Made by a program: the position numbers and the translations under genes | Shown here: piece after piece, positions 8,017 through 17,743 of the stretch | Numbering within the stretch: position 1 is the first letter of the stretch | Layout of the letters: the number at the start of each line of letters is the position of its first letter | Origin: Alphaproteobacteria bacterium | GTDB taxonomy: Bacteria; Pseudomonadota; Alphaproteobacteria; UBA3830 | NCBI GenBank assembly: GCA_025998735.1 | Contig: BNWJ01000001.1 | Location: 1 to 62,882, forward strand | Direction of reading: 5' to 3' | Length of the DNA: 62,882 bases | The notes under the pieces: generated by a model | The model's input: the letters and a program-made list of their open reading frames with translations, nothing else | Told to the model about the DNA's origin: nothing | Database searches by the model: none

Positions 8017-9516
8017 CTATGAGTCTAAATGCAACTCTTCTCTCAAATACTCAATATCAGGTTTATATGGATTGTCACTTCCTCTATCGCGATAGTCATA
8101 TTCCATTAATAAAGCCTCAAGCTTCTCCTTTCCTTCTTTTGTTTTTGCGGCTTGGCGAGGTGTTTTGTCTCCCAAAAGTGGAATTGGCTCATCAAACCAA
8201 TTTTTCCAATGTTCATCAACCATATCCTTTATCATAGCGTCCATTTCCGGTGATTCCTCAGATATTTCGCAGGAATCTTCGTCGTCGTCGTCATCATCAT
8301 CGCCATCCTCATCAACATCGCCAGATTCCTCTAATGCCCGTGCTTTTTGTTCAGGAGTCTCCATCGTGGACGTTTGAAGGGAAATTTTATCACCCAGGTA
8401 TTTCGTCAACAATTCTTCACCTAATTTCGCTCGTTCTCGAGAATTCGTGTCCAACGTAAGTGTGTCTTTTTCAATCAGAATATATCCAAGAATCGTGTTG
8501 TCCCCTATTTTTCCCCTTCCATTTTCGTCTTTTAGCCAACAAAATTCAACTTTCGTAACGTTCCCGGACTCGTCTCTTTCTGCCTCTTCCAAAAGGTCAT
8601 CTAGCTTCGCTCCTAATGTGAGAAGCAAGAGACGACCTAAAGCATCTTCCGGATCCATCATTAATTTAAAGGAAGATTTTATAAATACTATGGGTTCGCC
8701 ATCTGTATTCATAAATGTTGGAAATGGTTTGTTGAACGCATTGATAATGAGATCAAAATAATGATCTAACAAAATTAAATCGAAATCATTTCGTAGGACC
8801 TCTCCAGACAAGGCTCTACCACCGTTTTCTTTAACCAATGCCTGGCGAAAATCAATAAGCCCATGGAGCACATCTGGATTCATGCGAAAAGGAGCCATTC
8901 CTACAAAAATTGATTGATCTTCCATGGTTAGAATACGACCATAAACAACGCTACCTCTTGTTAACTGATGAGTTCCTTGCCTTTCTTTGACGATATGCGT
9001 TGTTTCAAGAAGAATGTCTTTCACTGTGAGACTTTTGTCGAGTTCTACATCCAATACGCAGTAGAAACTGTAATAAGAATGAATTATTGTCTCAATAAAG
9101 AGTCTTTCTTTGGAGGTTAATCTATCCCTGTTCAATCTGAGATAATTTTCCGCCAGCGTTTCTTGACCGTCAAAATCCTTTATCCCAAAATCATCGACTG
9201 GTATCCAATTGAACAAACACCATGGAAGAAAGAAGTACTCAAACACTAATTCTTGATCAAGATCTTTTGGTAACTCCTTTTGCATAAACTCTTCAAGCGC
9301 CGTTTTGACAACAGCATCGGGCAACACATGCGTAGCATAAGGAACCAGATGATTATCCATAAGTCTTCCTTCAGTACAGCGCAACTTGTACCATTTTGAA
9401 TCATCTGCCGCAATAGTCCTGACGCCAACAGAAACGTCAGCTGCTAGACAGCATTTTTTATACTTCTTTCCGCTACCACAATGACACAACTCATTTCTAC
9501 CTGGTTTGTTACTCAT
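8017..9516 (-). CDS. SEC-C motif protein of unknown function
   Basis: 499 residues starting MSNKPGRNELCHCGSGKKYKKCC, a perfect SEC-C zinc-binding motif at the extreme N-terminus. This is the motif found at the C-terminus of SecA and in many otherwise unrelated proteins. The rest has no family I recognise: a predicted globular alpha/beta body (about 40-400), then a very acidic run (EDGDDDDDDDEDSCE, about 410-430) and a short C-terminal region with KTKEGKEKLEALLMEYDYRD. No signal peptide, so probably cytoplasmic. It is alone on its strand between a tRNA and a divergent transporter. The SEC-C motif usually binds zinc and a partner protein or ribosome; the role here is unknown. Confidence 0.75.
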   Translation of the reverse strand: MSNKPGRNELCHCGSGKKYKKCCLAADVSVGVRTIAADDSKWYKLRCTEGRLMDNHLVPYATHVLPDAVVKTALEEFMQKELPKDLDQELVFEYFFLPWCLFNWIPVDDFGIKDFDGQETLAENYLRLNRDRLTSKERLFIETIIHSYYSFYCVLDVELDKSLTVKDILLETTHIVKERQGTHQLTRGSVVYGRILTMEDQSIFVGMAPFRMNPDVLHGLIDFRQALVKENGGRALSGEVLRNDFDLILLDHYFDLIINAFNKPFPTFMNTDGEPIVFIKSSFKLMMDPEDALGRLLLLTLGAKLDDLLEEAERDESGNVTKVEFCWLKDENGRGKIGDNTILGYILIEKDTLTLDTNSRERAKLGEELLTKYLGDKISLQTSTMETPEQKARALEESGDVDEDGDDDDDDDEDSCEISEESPEMDAMIKDMVDEHWKNWFDEPIPLLGDKTPRQAAKTKEGKEKLEALLMEYDYRDRGSDNPYKPDIEYLREELHLDS

Positions 9517-9749
9517 CTTCCATCCTATCTTTCATGCCTTAACAATATCGCATATCAAGATGAAAAGAAACAAAAATCTTTTGTCACCTGTCGGCCTTTC
9601 ACTAGACAAAATTCATCATCCAAAGGATACATATATATCTTTTAACACACATCGCATCATCATTTTTATGAATAATGTTCAGATCCATTGAAAAAACGTT
9701 TGTTGTAATATAAAATCTATCGTTTTCAATTAAACATGGCAGGATTTTA

Positions 9750-11051
9750 ATGAGTAATAGAAATACAGATAAAGTTTCCGAGTTCGAAAAAATGAAAAAG
9801 GTCATTATGTCGTGCGTTGCTGGTAATGCACTCGAGTGGTATGACTTCGCGATTTACGCTTATTTCGCGACAACAATAGGCGGACTGTTTTTTCCGGCGG
9901 AAGATGAATTCCAGCAGACGATCTCTTCGTTTGGAGCGTTTGCTGCCGGGTTGATAGCGAGACCCATTGGAGCTATATTGTTTGGATATATTGGAGATGT
10001 GGTCGGGCGAAAAAAGGCGCTTGTCATTTCCATATATATGATGGCCATACCAACGGCATTAATGGGATTTTTGCCGACCTACGCACAAATTGGTGGATGG
10101 GCTGGAGGATTATTGGTTCTGGCTAGAATAGTCCAGGGATTGGCTCTCGGTGGTGGATTTACCGGAACCATCGTATTCCTATATGAGCATTCTAGCGCAG
10201 ATAAGAAAGCAACGTATTCATGTTGGGCTCCCTTCAGTCTGGTAAGCGGCTTTATTCTGGGATCAATTGTCTCCAACTGTATATTGCGCATATGCGATGA
10301 GCAGCAGCTGATAAGCTATGGCTGGAGAATAGCATTTATCTTGAGTTTCGTTGGAACATTTGTGGCCGAATACGTAAAAAACAAACTTGAAGATCCAGAA
10401 GAATTTCTTGAAACCCAGAAAAAAGAGGAAGTGATACCGGCTGCAAAAAAAGAGGGACTTCTCAGAAATTTGTTCAAGAATCACTGGAAAGGGCTGGCGC
10501 TGATCACCATGACAGACGTTCTTACGGCCTGCGGATATTTCCTTCTTTCGGTTTACTTCCCAACACATTTTGAACTGGTTGTCCATTTTGGGAAACAAGA
10601 TGCATCCAACATTCAGACCATAAATATGCTATTCTTTGCGGTATTTATAATATTTGGCGGATGGATGGCGGATAAAGTTGGGAAAAGATGTCAGATGCTG
10701 ACATCAACCGTTCTTACTGGGATTCTCGCGTATCCAGCCTTTGTGCTCTTAAATTCCGGTGCATTCATTGGCGCTCTGCTTGGACAGATGTTGCTTATAT
10801 TCTTATTCGCTATGTATTGGTCCACTATCCCAGCAGCCATATGCTCCATGCTGCCAACGAAGGTACGTTTAGTCGGTGTTTCCATCGCTCATAACATCGC
10901 CATGGCGGCCTTTGGCTCATTTGCCCCACAATGGGCTGCGAAATTAATAAAATTCACAGGAAATATAGCCGCACCATCGTGGCTGTTTATTGGTTCCGCC
11001 GCTTTTACGGCTGTTGCGCTGTATGTATGGAAAGAAGGAAAGAATTACTGA
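9750..11051 (+). CDS. MFS transporter, metabolite:H+ symporter (ProP-like) family
   Basis: 433 residues, 12 predicted membrane helices. The MHS-family signature is clear: VAGNALEWYDFAIYAYFATTI at the first helix, GAFAAGLIARPIGAILFG, GDVVGRKKALVISI in the loop 2-3 motif, and ARIVQGLALGGGFTG. ProP-like transporters take up proline, betaine or dicarboxylates with protons and are multiplied in Rickettsiales and Holosporales, where they import host metabolites. The substrate cannot be read from sequence. A related but distinct copy lies at 57578-58825. A terminator follows directly. Confidence 0.88.
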   Translation: MSNRNTDKVSEFEKMKKVIMSCVAGNALEWYDFAIYAYFATTIGGLFFPAEDEFQQTISSFGAFAAGLIARPIGAILFGYIGDVVGRKKALVISIYMMAIPTALMGFLPTYAQIGGWAGGLLVLARIVQGLALGGGFTGTIVFLYEHSSADKKATYSCWAPFSLVSGFILGSIVSNCILRICDEQQLISYGWRIAFILSFVGTFVAEYVKNKLEDPEEFLETQKKEEVIPAAKKEGLLRNLFKNHWKGLALITMTDVLTACGYFLLSVYFPTHFELVVHFGKQDASNIQTINMLFFAVFIIFGGWMADKVGKRCQMLTSTVLTGILAYPAFVLLNSGAFIGALLGQMLLIFLFAMYWSTIPAAICSMLPTKVRLVGVSIAHNIAMAAFGSFAPQWAAKLIKFTGNIAAPSWLFIGSAAFTAVALYVWKEGKNY

Positions 11052-11064
11052 TTTATGCTTAAAA

Positions 11065-11099
11065 ACACTGGATAATTTTCTTTATCCAGTGTATCTTTT
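11065..11099 (+). terminator. Rho-independent terminator after the MFS gene
   Basis: Perfect 11-bp inverted repeat ACACTGGATAA / TTATCCAGTGT with a 6-base loop, followed by ATCTTTTA. It ends 9 bases before tRNA-Ser and separates the two transcripts. Confidence 0.8.
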
Positions 11100-11107
11100 A
11101 CGTCGAT

Positions 11108-11197
11108 GGACAGATGGCCGAGCGGTTTAAGGCACCGGTCTTGAAAACCGGCAAGGGGGTAACTCCTTCGTGAGTTCGAATCTCACTCTGTCCGCCA
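11108..11197 (+). tRNA. tRNA-Ser (UGA)
   Basis: 90-nt class II tRNA with encoded CCA. Acceptor GGACAGA pairs with TCTGTCC, discriminator G; anticodon stem CCGGT/ACCGG with loop CTTGAAA (anticodon TGA); long variable arm GGGGGTAACTCCTTC; T arm GAG-TTCGAAT-CTC. Class II shape and anticodon both say serine. Confidence 0.96.
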
Positions 11198-11368
11198 GCA
11201 AGTGCGACTGCGCTCTTGCGATGGACACCCTGTCCTCCAGATCTCTCGGGCCAGTGAGACATTACCTCCGCTTTTAGATATAGCGTCTCTCATCGGAACG
11301 CCAGAGGGACTTTAACCCTCACGATCCGTGTCCTTCCCGGCACACACTGCGGATTCATCAGCCCCTGC

Positions 11369-11433
11369 ATGAGGCGTCTTTCCGTCATGCTTTGTCGACA
11401 TTTTTGAAACTCACGGAGTGATGAGATCGTGTA
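11369..11433. repeat. R6 repeat, copy 1
   Basis: TTTTGAAACTCACGGAGTGA with its flanks resembles 26656-26720 (TTCCTGAAACTCACGGGGTG); both are preceded by a TCTTT...CATNCTTTGT segment. It overlaps the stop codon of the S9-like gene. Confidence 0.5.
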
Positions 11434-13516
11434 CGGTATAATTTGCGCCTCTATGATGATTGCGACGATTCCCATTCGAATAACTTCTAGAGTTTGAACT
11501 ATGGGTGTCTCTATTAAGGTTTTCTAATATCCCATTGGCATCAATAACCTTTCTAAAATCGCCGATATCAGAATGGCCCTCAGGTTCAGTGCGAATATCA
11601 TGATGGGCAGAGACAAACAATTCCATCAGACCTGCACGCCCAACTCTGCTACATTGATCTTCGGTTGTGAAATATGAGATCGGAGCATCTTTTGCGGCAG
11701 AAGAATGAATAATATCGTAGTCCTCTCCGTGATTTCTGAAATTGTCCTCTTCATTTATTATCATAATTGGATTGGAAATATCTTCTATATCAACCTCTGA
11801 TAGAATGCTGTCGTTCCTTAGATCGTCTCCAGGCAAAAGAATGCAGCTGGAAATAATGCCTTGATTTTCTTTAAAAGCAAGTAGTGCTGGTATGCAATGC
11901 CTATCTTTTGCATAAAGACAAATATTGCCACTGACGCATATTTTGTTTTTGATACACCAGTTAACGGCATTTATGATATCGTCCTTCGCACTCTGAACAA
12001 CATCATTGAAATCACGACTTCTTGGAGTTTGGCAATCTATTAGCAATACGCTGCATCCCCTGTTGGCAAACAATTGTGCGTGTGGATTAAAATTCCATTT
12101 GGATTTTTTGGTTAGTTCTGATCCAAGCATAACAAACATCGGGCGACCTGCATTGTGATTGTCGCATTTGGTTAGAAACACACGAACATAAGAATTATTT
12201 CCGGTAGACACCTCTCGATACTCTGTTTTTTGCAGTAAATTACCATCGATTTCTTTGTTGGAAGTGGCGACTTCTTTGAGCCTATGTGTCTCAGTATAAT
12301 ATACGAAATAGCGGTCCGGTCTCTGGGGATGCGTAACACATAGAAGCCAAGTATCACCGTCTGCCGATGCATCTATCCTACACCAATCGGAGTTCTGGAA
12401 GGTGTCGTTTATTCTGTTTACATGTTCTTTTGATGATCTATACAGATGTCTGTTGATGCTATGTCCTTCGCTGATCGTATAAAACAATGGCTTCCCATTG
12501 CTATCTAGGCTAACCCGGCAGTCCTCGATCCTAAGATCAGATGATCCTGAAATTACGATGCTTTCCTCTTGTCCACTTTTCAAATTTTTGGATATAAGAG
12601 TAACCCTGCCGTTTTTCTCTACTAGCTTAAACGAATGTGTACTATTAACAGATATATATCTCTGAGTTCTTGTATCTTTTATCGAGTCAATTTTTAAAAA
12701 TCCTGAACCTTCATTAAGAAGTTTTTTATTAATATACACATTTGCTTCATACCCAGAAACGTCGTCATATTTCAATAATTCTTCCAGATTATTCCCGTAT
12801 AATGCTATCGGAGGAACATCGTTATCGTCCATTTTTTTTACAGAAAGTGTTTGAACATTGATTTTATAGGATACAAAACGCTTTCCGACGTGAGCTACCG
12901 CAATGAATTCCGGAGAGTATCCTGCTTTTATAATACGTATGTTTTCCGCGTCAACGTCTAACCTAATTTGATCTCGATCTTTATTGTTCAGCTTTATACG
13001 CTTTAATCGCATGCATTTATTTTCATCCTTAAACGAATACACAAGATTATTGTTGCCTATGAATTCAATATCGTCTATATGAGCATTTTCTTTTATGATG
13101 CTTTCCGGAGATCTTCTTCTATCGATATTCGAGATATGCACACTATTTGTATCATCATGTTTTGCAATATATGCGATTGTCTTTCCATCTGGACTGATTC
13201 TTGCTGTCACTATGCTGTCATGGCCAAACAACTTTCTTCTGCTTATGAGTCGTGCATCTATATTCTCTGCTCCAGATCCTGACGAACGTCCATTCCATGA
13301 TCGAGACCGTGTTCTTGAATTATTGGAATCATTTGAATTGCCACCTAAGGTATTGCGGACTACTTTTTTAACTTTCGTAGCGGCAGTCTTGGACGCACTT
13401 TTTAAAAGACGGCCGACTTTTCCTCTGAAGAAATCAGTAAAACCCGAACTAATGCTGTCCGTCGCCTTTACATCAAAAGTAAAAAGCCACAGACAAAGAA
13501 CACAAAGAATATTCAT
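11411..13516 (-). CDS. Secreted S9 (prolyl oligopeptidase)-like protein, catalytic serine apparently lost
   Basis: 701 residues from the ATG at 13516 (AGGA 10 bases upstream; a TTG at 13525 is less likely). Signal peptide MNILCVLCLWLFTFDVKA, then a Ser/Arg/Asn-rich stretch. A beta-propeller-like region opens with RKLFGHDSIVTARISPDGK, the usual entry of S9 peptidases. A C-terminal alpha/beta-hydrolase-like domain follows. Where active relatives have a G-x-S-x-G nucleophile elbow, this protein reads NICLYAKDRHCIPAL, and the HGGPW-type oxyanion segment reads MLGSELTKKSKW. A late EGH may be the remnant of the catalytic His. It may be a non-enzymatic secreted binding protein or a decaying gene; the frame is fully open. 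Confidence 0.65.
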   Translation of the reverse strand: MNILCVLCLWLFTFDVKATDSISSGFTDFFRGKVGRLLKSASKTAATKVKKVVRNTLGGNSNDSNNSRTRSRSWNGRSSGSGAENIDARLISRRKLFGHDSIVTARISPDGKTIAYIAKHDDTNSVHISNIDRRRSPESIIKENAHIDDIEFIGNNNLVYSFKDENKCMRLKRIKLNNKDRDQIRLDVDAENIRIIKAGYSPEFIAVAHVGKRFVSYKINVQTLSVKKMDDNDVPPIALYGNNLEELLKYDDVSGYEANVYINKKLLNEGSGFLKIDSIKDTRTQRYISVNSTHSFKLVEKNGRVTLISKNLKSGQEESIVISGSSDLRIEDCRVSLDSNGKPLFYTISEGHSINRHLYRSSKEHVNRINDTFQNSDWCRIDASADGDTWLLCVTHPQRPDRYFVYYTETHRLKEVATSNKEIDGNLLQKTEYREVSTGNNSYVRVFLTKCDNHNAGRPMFVMLGSELTKKSKWNFNPHAQLFANRGCSVLLIDCQTPRSRDFNDVVQSAKDDIINAVNWCIKNKICVSGNICLYAKDRHCIPALLAFKENQGIISSCILLPGDDLRNDSILSEVDIEDISNPIMIINEEDNFRNHGEDYDIIHSSAAKDAPISYFTTEDQCSRVGRAGLMELFVSAHHDIRTEPEGHSDIGDFRKVIDANGILENLNRDTHSSNSRSYSNGNRRNHHRGANYTVHDLITP

Positions 13517-13973
13517 TGTTTCCAATCCTATTTTTCCATGATTACCATTCTAGATAAAAATAGTAAAAAATTCGTTAACCGCAGCAAAAAAATGCAGTCG
13601 GAATTTATTTAGTCGTCCCTAAAGAAGCGATTTTTTGTTAAAATTTGAATGCATTGGATTGATTTTTAGGTTATAATAATTGCAAGATTTGATTTGGAAT
13701 CATGAGAAAAGTTGCAAAAAATGTAAAGATTCAATACATATGATCATTTTCCTCTGTATTATTTTTGCAATTCGCTCTAAGATCATTGTTGTGCGGATTG
13801 TGTATATTGGTCTCCTCAAGGTTAAATTAAATGCTTTAACCTGTTTTGGAGACTTTTCACTTTCTTTGCGACTAAAAATATATAGTCGACTAGCTTTTGG
13901 GGCGTCTCATGTGTTTGAACCTTTACAGTATTTTCATAGGATATCAGACTGAAATTGCAAGGAAACGAAATAC
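13517..13973. other. Divergent intergenic region with an R5 repeat
   Basis: 457 bases between the S9-like gene (-) and the amino acid permease (+). It holds the R5 copy at 13836-13930. No supported gene or RNA. Confidence 0.5.
13836..13930 (+). repeat. R5 repeat copy
   Basis: Reads TTTTGGAGAC, then GCGACTAAAAATATATAGTC (internal inverted repeat GACTA/TAGTC), then GTCTCATGTGTTTGAACC. The same order of segments occurs at 32140-32245, downstream of a promoter. A shorter relative is at 5018-5065. Confidence 0.6.
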
Positions 13974-15314
13974 ATGGAACATAAGATGGATGGACAAAAA
14001 ATTGGTGTAGTAAAAGCGACATCGCTAGTGGCTGGAAACATGATTGGGTCGGGAGTGCTGTTGGCTCCGGCGATACTGGCTCCGTACGGTAGCATGGCCA
14101 TTATCGGATGGATTGTCACGACCATTGGCGCTCTCGCACTGGCTCTCGCGTTTTCCAAATTAAGCATATGGATTCCCAGGTCCGGCGGCCCATACACATA
14201 TGCAAAACACGTTTTCGGAGATTTCGTTGGATTTCAAATGGCCTGGGGATACTGGATTAGCGCCTGGTGCGGCAGTGTGTCTTTGCTCAGCGGAACATTG
14301 CAATACATGTCGATATTCTGTCCTTCACTGGTTGCAAATCAGATGTTTTCGATTGGTTTTGGCATTGCATTAATAGCGCTTTTTACCTTTATAAATATGC
14401 GCGGAATAAAAGAATCAACATTTATCGAAGTGATTATCGTAGCCATTAAGATTTTACCATTGATTATCATCGCTGTATTTGGGATTTTTTACGTGGATTT
14501 CAGTGACCTATTCGATGCAACAGGAGTTTCTAACGGCTCGTTTCTATCCTCTTTTGGAGGAATGTCGGTAACATTGCTTTGGGCGTTTATTGGTTTGGAA
14601 TCTGGAACTGTTCCATCAGATAGCGTGGAAAATCCGACCAAAACAATTCCGATGGCTACAATCGCCGGAGTTTTGCTTACGGCAGCTGTCTACATATGTG
14701 GAGCGATTGTGATTACAGGTGTAATTCCTCATGCTGCATTGCTTGCGTCAAAGGCTCCATACGTTGATGCGGCCACAAAGATCTTTGGTGAATATGGAGC
14801 GCTTGCGATGATCGTAACTGGAACCATAGGCTTGGCAGGATCTCTGAACGGATGGATTCTACTTCAGGGACAAGTCGCCAGCTCGGCTGCCAGCGAAGGA
14901 TTGTTCCCAAAATATTTTCTAAAAACAAATAAATACGGAGCTCCACGTGGAGTCGTTGTTGGCAGCATTCTCATGATGGCTGTCTTTCTACTGACATATC
15001 AAGAGTCAGTGATGGAACATGTAAAATTACTGATTGAAATGTCAGTTCTCGCAATGCTGTTGCCATACTTTTATTCAGCAGTAGCGTTTTGCTATCTTGC
15101 GGTCGGAAGAAAGAAGGAATTCTCACCGGTCGAAAAATGTTTTTTATCGATTATCGGAGTTATCTCGATTTTATATACATTCATTGCCATATTCGGATCT
15201 GAAGAAAAAATGGTGTTCCTAGCTTTCGCAATGTTTTTAATCAGCGTGCCTTTTTATTGCTCCACCAAAAAAAACAAGCGAGAAAATGCCATAAAGCTTC
15301 TGCGTAATCACTGA
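13974..15314 (+). CDS. APC-family amino acid permease, basic amino acid/polyamine antiporter type
   Basis: 446 residues, about 12 helices. The first helix carries the APC substrate motif AGNMIGSGVLLAPAILAPYG (GSG). Also seen are GGPYTYAKHVFG, WGYWISAWCG in helix 3, and LWAFIGLESGTVPSDSVENP. The pattern is closest to AdiC/PotE-like exchangers of the APA subfamily, so arginine, lysine, ornithine or their amines are likely substrates; an intracellular lifestyle suggests uptake of host amino acids. AAGGAAAC stands ahead of the ATG. A single gene with no partner decarboxylase nearby. Confidence 0.87.
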   Translation: MEHKMDGQKIGVVKATSLVAGNMIGSGVLLAPAILAPYGSMAIIGWIVTTIGALALALAFSKLSIWIPRSGGPYTYAKHVFGDFVGFQMAWGYWISAWCGSVSLLSGTLQYMSIFCPSLVANQMFSIGFGIALIALFTFINMRGIKESTFIEVIIVAIKILPLIIIAVFGIFYVDFSDLFDATGVSNGSFLSSFGGMSVTLLWAFIGLESGTVPSDSVENPTKTIPMATIAGVLLTAAVYICGAIVITGVIPHAALLASKAPYVDAATKIFGEYGALAMIVTGTIGLAGSLNGWILLQGQVASSAASEGLFPKYFLKTNKYGAPRGVVVGSILMMAVFLLTYQESVMEHVKLLIEMSVLAMLLPYFYSAVAFCYLAVGRKKEFSPVEKCFLSIIGVISILYTFIAIFGSEEKMVFLAFAMFLISVPFYCSTKKNKRENAIKLLRNH

Positions 15315-15512
15315 TAACCCTGTGGAATATAGTAAAGTGCACCCAGAGGACGCACGATGGAGATATAGGAAAATGGACATCCGGCAGGATTGCCCAAGGT
15401 TTTAGTGAATTAACCACAAGAAAAAAGCACATTGAACCGAAAGTGAGTCGAAAAACCGTCTAAAAACTCTCGCTTCTAATGCGCCTTTTGATCCCGAATC
15501 ATGTATACAAAA

Positions 15513-15926
15513 CTATTTTTTGTCTACAATATTCTTTGCTTCTTCTATTGACTCCCGGAATCGCTTCGTGGTGGCAGCTGTAATATCGTTATTAGCGGCC
15601 GTTACCAATTCAGATATCTGCTTGCCATTTCCAATTGCTCTCACAATTGTATCACGCGTTACATCAGATAGCTTTGAAGCAGCTTCGGACGGCTTTGAGC
15701 CGAGGATGCTTCCGATGTCAGCTATAGCCTGCTTGAAGAATGCAGCCTGAAGTTTCGTAACGCCAGTGCAAACTTCAATGGACATTTTGTTTATCAGCCC
15801 AAGAATCTCAAGATTTTTCTTGTAGGATTCCAGAATAGCATTTGTATCAATTGTAGGTATTTTGAAATTCGCGAAAGGATTTTCCCTTGCTTTTTCTGTT
15901 GTACCTGTACTAGTAGACGTTGCCAT
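15513..15926 (-). CDS. Phasin family protein
   Basis: 137 residues from the ATG at 15926, which has a good GGAGA Shine-Dalgarno; a longer frame to 16013 lacks one. The protein is helical with the phasin-2 pattern: NPFANFKIP, YKKNLEILGLINKMSIEVCTG, LQAAFFKQAIADI and the late helix FRESIEEAKNIVDKK. Phasins coat polyhydroxyalkanoate granules, but relatives in intracellular alphaproteobacteria without PHA also exist. No PHA synthase is in the window. Confidence 0.75.
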   Translation of the reverse strand: MATSTSTGTTEKARENPFANFKIPTIDTNAILESYKKNLEILGLINKMSIEVCTGVTKLQAAFFKQAIADIGSILGSKPSEAASKLSDVTRDTIVRAIGNGKQISELVTAANNDITAATTKRFRESIEEAKNIVDKK

Positions 15927-16127
15927 AGTAATTATCTCCCTAAATATATTCCACAACGCAATGCCAAACATTTCGTACACCGGCATGTAGCACCACGTAA
16001 CATCAGTAAACACAGAGTATGGTAAATTATAAAAAAAGAATAATCAACTTTTATTTTAAATAAAAACGAGGAATTACGCTATGGTGAAGTTTCCATGGAA
16101 TCGCACACCTCTTATCTACTCTGAAAA

Positions 16128-17738
16128 TTACGATGCTTTAGTTTTTCCTACATTAGAAAGCAGACGCCGACGTAAAATTTCTGCATAGTTTTTGTACCCG
16201 ACAGTTTTGTGCTTCAAGCTGAGATTATCTCCATGTATGCGACGAAAACAAACAACGATGGGAAGTCTCCATGTTTCTATACCATAATCCATAAGACGTA
16301 TCTGCCATTGAATAGCGTCTCCGACTTTAAGAGTCTCGTCAAAATCTCCAACTACATCAAATACCTTTCTGCGTATGAGGGCACATCCAGCTATTGCACC
16401 AAAAAATCCATGCAAAAGCATTGGGTAATATGCGAAAGATAGCGCTCCTTTGCTGACTTCTTCGCGTTTCTCAGGAGCCATATCCGGAGAAGCAAAATCT
16501 CTTCTCATAGCAAAAACCACCTGTAGACTCGGATGATTATAAAATTCGTTGTACATAAAAGCGAGCGCATATTTTTCCATTATATCATCTGCGTCATGAA
16601 ATATTATAAAATCCCCGTTCGCATGTCGGAGTCCAATATTTCTGGCGACGGGAGCTCCAGATGCCTCTATCTTTATGACCTTACATCCCATTGCTTCTGC
16701 AATGGTCGCTGTATCGTCGGTGGATCCATCGTCTACTATTATGATTTCTATAATAGGCGCAACACAGGCAACATTACCGTCATCCAGAGACCCGCAGGGC
16801 GAAGCCATAAGCGGATCCAACATCATGTTGGCTGCACGCACGACGCTCGTGATGGCTTCAGCAATGTATTTTGATGCATTTTTGGCAGGTATTATTACAG
16901 AAATTAGTGAATTACTTTCGGCATATCTCTTGCTTACAATTTGACGCATATTTTCAAAAAGAGGCTCATATAGATTATGATCGTCTTCTTTATATACTAT
17001 ACCTGTTGTTTCATTCTGCAGTATGGCGTTTTTTCCGTGAATGCGCCGATGATAATAGACTTCTTCGAGGCAATCATCAAGACGCGCTCCAAAAATCTGC
17101 ATGCGGAAAAGCATCTCTGTGTCTTCCCATATTTCTAGCTTATCCAATTTTTGCTTATCCAAAAAACATCCACTTCTTTTAAAAACTTCGCGTTTTATAA
17201 GTGCAGTCGGCAAATAATACGTGTTCCATGAACCTATCTTCAGTTCGTATTGAACTCTGTCTATAGATTTCAGCTCCTCATTAGTCAGAAAGTTTTTATA
17301 GCGAGTGAAAACTATCTCACATTCCGGATGATTGCGAAAATATTCCGCCTGCGCACTCAGCTTGCCAGGAGCGTATATGTCATCGGAGTCCAAAAATGCC
17401 AGCCATTCTCCACTGGCTTTCTCAAGACATGCGTTTCGTGTCGCCGCTATGCCACGATGCTCCTGATAGAAAGTCCGAACCAACGTGACGTTGGATCCAG
17501 TAATGGCTTCGCCCCCTTCTTCATTGTATGCGTGATGTAATTGCAAAGTTGCAGCTGAATCTACATGAGTAAACGCCTGTATCGCAGATACCGTCACGTT
17601 GTCGGAGCCGTCGTCGACTACTATTATCTCAATGTTTGGATAATCCTGTGCAAGTACGCTATCTATAGCTTCTTTCAGGAGTTGCGTGCGATTATACGTC
17701 GGAATCATCACGGAAATGAGAGGGAAGTCATCTGCCAT
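16128..17738 (-). CDS. Two-domain GT2 glycosyltransferase with two in-frame repeat insertions
   Basis: 536 residues from the ATG at 17738 (TGGAGG 10 bases upstream, inside the last codons of the PqqD gene). Two GT-A fold family-2 domains in tandem. Domain 1: SVMIPTYN, VVDDGS, FLDSDD, then WEDTEMLFR. Domain 2: SVIIPAKN, IVDDGSTDD, FHDADD. Each has the DxD-type metal and nucleotide-sugar site. Residues about 54-86 and 302-328 are translated R1 repeats placed after the start of the GT fold, where homologues have short loops. No membrane segment. Last gene of the HprK-GT2-PqqD-GT2 operon. Donor and acceptor sugars are unknown. Confidence 0.85.
   Translation of the reverse strand: MADDFPLISVMIPTYNRTQLLKEAIDSVLAQDYPNIEIIVVDDGSDNVTVSAIQAFTHVDSAATLQLHHAYNEEGGEAITGSNVTLVRTFYQEHRGIAATRNACLEKASGEWLAFLDSDDIYAPGKLSAQAEYFRNHPECEIVFTRYKNFLTNEELKSIDRVQYELKIGSWNTYYLPTALIKREVFKRSGCFLDKQKLDKLEIWEDTEMLFRMQIFGARLDDCLEEVYYHRRIHGKNAILQNETTGIVYKEDDHNLYEPLFENMRQIVSKRYAESNSLISVIIPAKNASKYIAEAITSVVRAANMMLDPLMASPCGSLDDGNVACVAPIIEIIIVDDGSTDDTATIAEAMGCKVIKIEASGAPVARNIGLRHANGDFIIFHDADDIMEKYALAFMYNEFYNHPSLQVVFAMRRDFASPDMAPEKREEVSKGALSFAYYPMLLHGFFGAIAGCALIRRKVFDVVGDFDETLKVGDAIQWQIRLMDYGIETWRLPIVVCFRRIHGDNLSLKHKTVGYKNYAEILRRRLLSNVGKTKAS
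16755..16836 (-). repeat. R1 repeat inside the second glycosyltransferase domain
   Basis: GGATCCAACATCATGTTGG lies at 16813-16831 with the usual GCGAAGCCATAA tail. It is joined to CGTCATCCAGAGAC, a module also seen at 48640 and, inverted, at 35930. In frame it encodes about 27 residues around NMMLDPLMASPCGSLDDG. Confidence 0.75.
17480..17580 (-). repeat. R1 repeat inside the first glycosyltransferase domain
   Basis: Core CCAACGTGACGTTGGATCC at 17480-17498, tail GTAATGGCTTCGCCC, then TTCATTGTATGCGTGATG and TTGCAAAGTTGCAGCTGAAT. Translated on the coding strand it gives LQLHHAYNEEGGEAITGSN, an insert not expected in GT2 proteins. Confidence 0.8.
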
Positions 17739-17743
17739 TTTGT

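Noticed and set aside
15315-15512. Possible RNase P or other structured RNA in the gap after the permease gene
   Set aside because: No conserved core of RNase P, SRP RNA or tmRNA could be matched.
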